Origin: Hyphomicrobiales bacterium
GTDB taxonomy: Bacteria > Pseudomonadota > Alphaproteobacteria > Rhizobiales > Beijerinckiaceae
Direction: 5' to 3'
NCBI GenBank assembly: GCA_900299065.1
Contig: OMIJ01000124.1
Span: 1 to 8,789, forward strand
Length of the DNA: 8,789 nucleotides
Shown here one piece after another: positions 5,876-8,789 of the stretch. The translations under genes were made by a program, and so were the position numbers. The notes beneath the pieces were generated by a model that worked only from the letters and a program-made list of their open reading frames with translations, did not search any database and was not told the DNA's origin. Position 1 is the first letter of the stretch, and every line of letters begins with the position of its first letter.

Positions 5876-5962
5876 TGGTGCGGACGGCGGGAGTCGAACC
5901 CGCACAGTCTAACGACCGAGGGATTTTAAGTCCCTTGCGTCTACCAGTTTCGCCACGTCCGC
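5876..5962 (-). tRNA. tRNA-Leu (anticodon UAA)
   Basis: An 87-nt class II tRNA with encoded CCA (5876-5878). The acceptor stem GCGGACG (5956-5962) pairs with CGTCCGC (5880-5886), with discriminator A at 5879. The anticodon stem GGGA/TCCC encloses loop CTTAAAA, giving anticodon TAA, which reads UUA/UUG leucine codons. A long variable arm (CTCGGTCGTTAGACTGTG region) fits leucine. The T arm has GGTTCGACTCC. The mug start codon follows 12 nt after the 3' end. Confidence 0.97.
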
Positions 5963-5972
5963 ATCGCATGAA

Positions 5973-6000
5973 CTGATCCTGGGGTTATCCCCTTGATCAG
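5973..6000 (-). other. Imperfect hairpin upstream of tRNA-Leu
   Basis: CTGATC..GGGG (5973-5984) pairs with CCCC..GATCAG (5989-6000) around loop TTAT, with a two-base internal mismatch. It lies 10 nt before the tRNA and about 80 nt after the xanthine phosphoribosyltransferase stop. It could end transcripts of that gene or mark the tRNA 5' leader. No T-run follows in the minus direction, so its role is open. Confidence 0.35.
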
Positions 6001-6017
6001 CCCATAAACCAAATCAC

Positions 6018-6037
6018 TAGGCCAAGGCCTATGCCTT
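6018..6037. repeat. Short overlapping inverted repeats
   Basis: TAGGCC-AA-GGCCTA (6018-6031) is a perfect inverted repeat with a 2-nt centre. AAGGC-CTAT-GCCTT (6024-6037) overlaps it. They lie between the xanthine phosphoribosyltransferase gene and tRNA-Leu. The first has the geometry of a dimeric-protein site, the second of a small hairpin. No function can be assigned. Confidence 0.35.
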
Positions 6038-6079
6038 GTGCCCCATTGCCCCGCTCCGCGCAAGACAGTTGGCAAGAGT

Positions 6080-6583
6080 TCAACCCTTGCTGGCTTTCGA
6101 CAGAGGCGGCGCATAGCTCAAATGCAAATCCCAGGGGAAATAAATCCAAGTATCCTGTGAGACTTCGGTGATGAATGTATCCACAAGCGGCCGCCCCAGA
6201 GGCTTGGCATAGACTGTGGCAAAATGCGCTTTGGGTAATAATTCACGCACGACTTTGAATGTTGTGCCCGTATCGACCAGATCATCAACAACAAGAACGC
6301 GGGCACCATCACCCATTTTCTTGAGCTCTTGGCCCAGACCTTTGAGAATCTGCAATCCACCTTGCCTATTATCTTCCTGATAACTGGCAATACAAATGCT
6401 CTCGATGACTCTTATACCAATCTCGCGCGCCACAATCGCAGCAGGAACAAGACCGCCACGCGTAATGCTGACCATAGCATCAAAGGGCCCCTGACCTGAC
6501 AAACGCCAAGCCAAAGCGCGCGCATCACGATGAAACTGATCCCAGGAAACCGGGAAAGCTTTTTGTGCCTGATCATCAACCAT
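6080..6583 (-). CDS. gpt: Xanthine phosphoribosyltransferase
   Basis: Purine salvage: transfers phosphoribose from PRPP to xanthine or guanine (and weakly hypoxanthine), giving XMP or GMP; cytoplasmic or membrane-associated. The 167-residue length is close to E. coli Gpt. The PRPP-binding loop is VLVVDDLVDTGTT (96-108). SITRGGLVPAAIVARE (39-54) is the other conserved block. The C-terminal KAHFATVYAKPLGRPLVD (118-135) and QDTWIYFPWD (143-152) closely follow E. coli Gpt. The ATG at 6581-6583 is chosen; an AGG lies 6 nt before it, while a GTG at 6599-6601 would add six residues without a better site. It starts 28 nt after the stop of the CinA-like gene, so the two are probably co-transcribed. 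Identification is firm; xanthine over guanine preference is by family. Confidence 0.95.
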   Translation of the reverse strand: MVDDQAQKAFPVSWDQFHRDARALAWRLSGQGPFDAMVSITRGGLVPAAIVAREIGIRVIESICIASYQEDNRQGGLQILKGLGQELKKMGDGARVLVVDDLVDTGTTFKVVRELLPKAHFATVYAKPLGRPLVDTFITEVSQDTWIYFPWDLHLSYAPPLSKASKG

Positions 6584-6611
6584 GTTGAACCTGACTCTCA
6601 CTGTTCAAAAT

Positions 6612-7361
6612 TCACGCCTGTTCAGCGCGTAATCTATCCATCAATGCGCGAACCGCTGCCAAGGCCGCTGCGACCTCAACTTCATCCTTGCCACGCACCA
6701 CAATCGAATTCTTGAAGCGGCCATCCCCAAAAGAAGGATAAGATCCAATCGAGACATTGGGATAGAGCTTGGCTATTTCACCCAGGCCATTGGCATAAAC
6801 GCCTTCAGGCAGACCTACAGAGTCCAAAGTCTCGACAATCATTTTGGCCCCTGTACGCAAACGCGGGGCGACGGAATCCAGCATGGTCTGCATGATCGAG
6901 GGAACGCCCGCCATCACAATCACATTCTCAATCATAAAGCCGGGCACTTTCGAGATTTTATTCTCGACATGTTCCGCGCCTCTGGGAATACGAGCCATGC
7001 GTCGGCGCGCTTCATTGAGATCTTCCGGCTTAAGACGCTCCAACATCAAAGCAATGATGCGCGGGTCTTCGTAAAGCTCCAGCCCCAAAGCTTTGGCAAC
7101 CGCATCTGCGGTAATATCATCATGCGTGGGGCCAATGCCGCCAGTGGTGAAGAGATAGGTATAACGCTTGCGCAGCGCATTGACCGCATCGACAATATCC
7201 TGCTCTTCATCGGCAACAATGCGCACCTCTTTGAGGTCTATGCCCAAAGCCATGAGATAATCAGCAATGAAGCCGATATTCTTATCCTTGGTGCGCCCGG
7301 ATAGAATCTCATCCCCGATCACCAGAATGGCAGCACTGATCGAATGTTGGCTCTGCGTCAT
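6612..7361 (-). CDS. CinA N-terminal domain / molybdopterin-binding (MoCF) protein
   Basis: Stand-alone protein of the CinA N-terminal (COG1058) family; relatives are reported to have nucleotide pyrophosphatase activity, and many are annotated as competence/damage-inducible protein A. The 249 residues contain the MoCF-type fold: SAAILVIGDEILSGRTKDKN (9-28), the signature TTGGIGPTHDDITADAVAKA (about 74-93), then KVPGF and MAGVPSIMQTM. The C-terminal nicotinamide-nucleotide amidase (PncC) domain of full-length CinA is absent: the protein ends about 60 residues after NVSIGSYPSF. This short form is common in alphaproteobacteria. The ATG at 7359-7361 is set by AAGGAGG (7366-7372) 4 nt upstream; the longer frame to 7406 adds 15 residues that bypass this site. 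It precedes gpt by 28 nt. Competence is not implied by anything nearby. Confidence 0.9.
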   Translation of the reverse strand: MTQSQHSISAAILVIGDEILSGRTKDKNIGFIADYLMALGIDLKEVRIVADEEQDIVDAVNALRKRYTYLFTTGGIGPTHDDITADAVAKALGLELYEDPRIIALMLERLKPEDLNEARRRMARIPRGAEHVENKISKVPGFMIENVIVMAGVPSIMQTMLDSVAPRLRTGAKMIVETLDSVGLPEGVYANGLGEIAKLYPNVSIGSYPSFGDGRFKNSIVVRGKDEVEVAAALAAVRALMDRLRAEQA

Positions 7362-7365
7362 CTTA

Positions 7366-7372
7366 CCTCCTT
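7366..7372 (-). promoter_or_regulatory. Ribosome binding site of the CinA-like gene
   Basis: Minus-strand AAGGAGG, 4 nt before the ATG. It decides the start against the longer open frame. Confidence 0.8.
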
Positions 7373-7785
7373 GGACTTTATGGCGAGGCCAAACACACAT
7401 TGGCAAGCCCCCTAGCCCTTACAGACACCGCAATACCCAGAATTAGATGTCTGGCTGCAAAGAAGTGCAAAGGTGGTGTTCAAAATCAGTGTGTTATGGG
7501 ATAAAGCTCTGATTATCCTCCCTTGCCCTTCATTCCTTCGCCCATTGCGCCGGGCACCAGAACGCCAAGGTTCAGACCCCCTCATCAATAATCTCAGCGA
7601 TCAAACAATCCTCTCCGCCTATACTCTCAACTTTTCGCAGATTGCATTCTCGCACATGAATAAGAGGTTTCTGGCTCATCGAGAGATCATGCGCTATTAT
7701 TATACTAGAGATGAGCTGGTCATTTGGGTGAGGACACCCTAGATCAAGCTCACAATCATTGCTCTTGGGATAATAGCAGTTCGCC
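7373..7785. other. Long divergent intergenic region between the CinA-like gene and map
   Basis: About 410 bp separate the two divergent genes. Open frames of 89 (plus) and 71 (minus) codons cross it, but neither has a convincing ribosome binding site or familiar sequence. The notable element is an AT-rich core, CTATTATTATACTAG (7694-7708). It reads TATACT (7701-7706) on the plus strand and a perfect TATAAT (7699-7704) on the minus strand. No matching -35 was found 16-18 nt away on either strand. Small RNA or leader functions cannot be excluded. Confidence 0.5.
7694..7708. promoter_or_regulatory. Possible bidirectional -10 region
   Basis: Plus strand TATACT (7701-7706) would give a map leader of about 75 nt. 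Minus strand TATAAT (7699-7704) would give a leader of over 300 nt for the CinA-like gene. The -35 hexamers are not recognisable, so the call rests only on the -10 match and the position. Confidence 0.3.
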
Positions 7786-8625
7786 ATGAATTACATTGAT
7801 GCCTCACTGGCAGCAGGCCGCAAAACAGGACAGATCAAACTCCATGGTGCCGAGGCTTTTGCCGGTATGGCGGCCGCTGGTCGACTAGCAGCTGAGGCGC
7901 TGGATTTAATGGTTGACCTCGTCAAACCCGGCGTAACCACCCAAAGTCTCGACAAGATCGCTTTTGAATTTGCGATGGACAATGGCGCTTTTCCTGCACC
8001 GCTTGGCTATCGCGGCTATCCCAAATCGATCTGCACTTCAATCAATCATGTTGTGTGTCACGGAATCCCGGATGAAAAACCCTTGCGCGATGGGGACATC
8101 GTCAACATTGATGTGACCTTAATCTTCAATGGATGGCATGGCGATTCCAGCCGCATGTATCTGGTTGGCGATGTGCCGCGCCGGGCGCAAAGATTAGTTG
8201 AAGTCACTTATGAATCTTTGATGATTGGTATTGAGCACGTGCGCCCGGGCGCAACGACTGGTGATATTGGCTATGCCATTCAGACCTATGCTGAGGCTGA
8301 GCGTTGCTCTGTCGTGCGTGATTTCTGCGGCCATGGTCTTGGTCAATTATTTCATGATGAGCCCAATATTCTGCATTACGGTCGTCCCGGAGAAGGCGTT
8401 GTGCTTAAGCCTGGAATGTTTTTTACGATTGAACCCATGATCAATCTGGGCCGCCCGCAAGTGAAGATTCTTGCCGATGGCTGGACCGCCGTCACACGAG
8501 ATCGCTCGCTCTCTGCGCAATTTGAACACACAGTTGGTGTGACTGAAACAGGTGTTGAGATTTTTACTCTCTCTCCCAAGGGGCTTCATCGCCCCGTTTA
8601 TTTCGAGAACCAGCCTTTACGATGA
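7786..8625 (+). CDS. map: Type I methionine aminopeptidase
   Basis: Removes the N-terminal Met from nascent proteins with a small second residue. The 279-residue product has all five metal ligands of the family: Asp109 (NIDVTL), Asp120 (GDSSRM), His183 (CGHGLGQLFH), Glu216 (FTIEPM) and Glu247 (QFEHTV). Active-site His92 is in VCHGIP. KSICTSINHVVCHG (80-93) and the GRPGEGVVLKPGMFFTIEPM block are typical of type I. An N-terminal extension of about 20 residues (RKTGQIKLHG) matches what I recall of alphaproteobacterial Map. The ATG at 7786 has only a distant GGGA upstream, so initiation may be weak or not Shine-Dalgarno driven. Its stop overlaps the radC start as ATGA (8622-8625), suggesting translational coupling. 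A map-radC pair is common in this group as far as I recall. Confidence 0.97.
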   Translation: MNYIDASLAAGRKTGQIKLHGAEAFAGMAAAGRLAAEALDLMVDLVKPGVTTQSLDKIAFEFAMDNGAFPAPLGYRGYPKSICTSINHVVCHGIPDEKPLRDGDIVNIDVTLIFNGWHGDSSRMYLVGDVPRRAQRLVEVTYESLMIGIEHVRPGATTGDIGYAIQTYAEAERCSVVRDFCGHGLGQLFHDEPNILHYGRPGEGVVLKPGMFFTIEPMINLGRPQVKILADGWTAVTRDRSLSAQFEHTVGVTETGVEIFTLSPKGLHRPVYFENQPLR

Positions 8626-8789
8626 AACCGTCTCGCCCCGCTCCGGATCCAGACCCTGAAGGACTGGCCGAAGCCAAAGGGCAATCAGGCCATCGTGAAC
8701 GCTTACGCGCGCGCTTCATCGCAACCGGCGATAAAAGCCTACCCGATTATGAATTGCTTGAGCTCTTGCTCATGCGCTCTGTCCCCAGA
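8622..8789 (+). CDS. radC: RadC family protein, N-terminal part (cut by window edge)
   Basis: The first 56 residues of a RadC/UPF0758 protein. After a Pro-rich start (MKPSRPAPDPDPEG), residues 23-56 read GHRERLRARFIATG, then LPDYELLELLLMRSVPR, the family's N-terminal helix-hairpin-helix-like segment. The JAMM metal site with its HxHxD-type motif lies beyond the window. RadC was named for DNA repair, but its actual role is unsettled. The ATG overlaps the map stop by the ATGA arrangement, so it is probably translated from the map message. The frame is open to the last base. Confidence 0.9.
   Translation, partial: MKPSRPAPDPDPEGLAEAKGQSGHRERLRARFIATGDKSLPDYELLELLLMRSVPR

Noticed and set aside
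5864..5905. N-terminal extension of the Mug protein (MRVRLPPSAPF...)
   Set aside because: It is a translation of the tRNA-Leu 3' half, a common artefact. The ATG after the tRNA is the sensible start.
5876..5962. tRNA-Leu as an integration site of a mobile element
   Set aside because: No integrase, repeated tRNA 3' end or compositional break follows; the flanking genes are ordinary chromosomal genes.
7473..7742. 89-codon plus-strand frame upstream of map
   Set aside because: GTG start with no usable ribosome binding site and no familiar motif; it lies in the intergenic region and may be chance.
7572..7787. 71-codon minus-strand frame overlapping the map start
   Set aside because: Its ATG overlaps the map start codon on the other strand, with no ribosome binding site or recognisable domain. 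The inner 35-codon part is kept only as a question in the findings.

Overview
The window looks like chromosomal DNA of an alphaproteobacterium, most likely of the Hyphomicrobiales (Rhizobiales). This rests on recalled protein sequences and gene order (an ARHAS-type Fe-S scaffold next to yidD and folE, and map directly followed by radC), not on a database search. Base composition is moderate for the group. No insertion sequence, phage gene, CRISPR array or integrase is visible. There are 13 protein genes (two cut by the window edges) and one tRNA.

Positions 1-1372 (minus strand): an Fe-S scaffold gene (iscU/sufU-like), then yidD, then the 5' end of thrS, all in one direction. A divergent intergenic region (1373-1563) separates them from folE (plus; GTP cyclohydrolase I). 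A secreted YbhB/YbcL-type PEBP protein (plus) follows, and a strong hairpin ends that side.

Positions 2934-5256 (minus strand): a tightly packed three-gene unit, transcribed in the order DHDPS/NAL-type aldolase, 3-hydroxyanthranilate 3,4-dioxygenase, aspartate-dehydrogenase-like protein. The gaps are 17 and 2 nt. It is the most unusual metabolic unit here. The dioxygenase product and the product expected of an aspartate dehydrogenase are both routes to quinolinate, and the aldolase lacks several signature residues of true DapA. The joint function is not known from the sequence.

Positions 5333-5962 (minus strand): tRNA-Leu(UAA) with encoded CCA, followed after only 12 nt by a Mug/TDG-type DNA glycosylase whose first motif lacks the usual catalytic Asn. 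Positions 6080-7361 (minus strand): a stand-alone CinA N-terminal-domain protein followed by xanthine phosphoribosyltransferase, probably one operon.

Positions 7362-7785 hold no gene I can support. From 7786 (plus strand), type I methionine aminopeptidase runs into radC through an ATGA overlap, and radC leaves the window.

Most genes are housekeeping: translation (thrS, tRNA-Leu, map), membrane insertion (yidD), Fe-S assembly, folate/pterin synthesis, purine salvage and DNA repair (mug, radC). I found no clear defence system or other large undescribed system; the 3-HAA/aldolase/AspDH operon is the best candidate for unrecognised biology.
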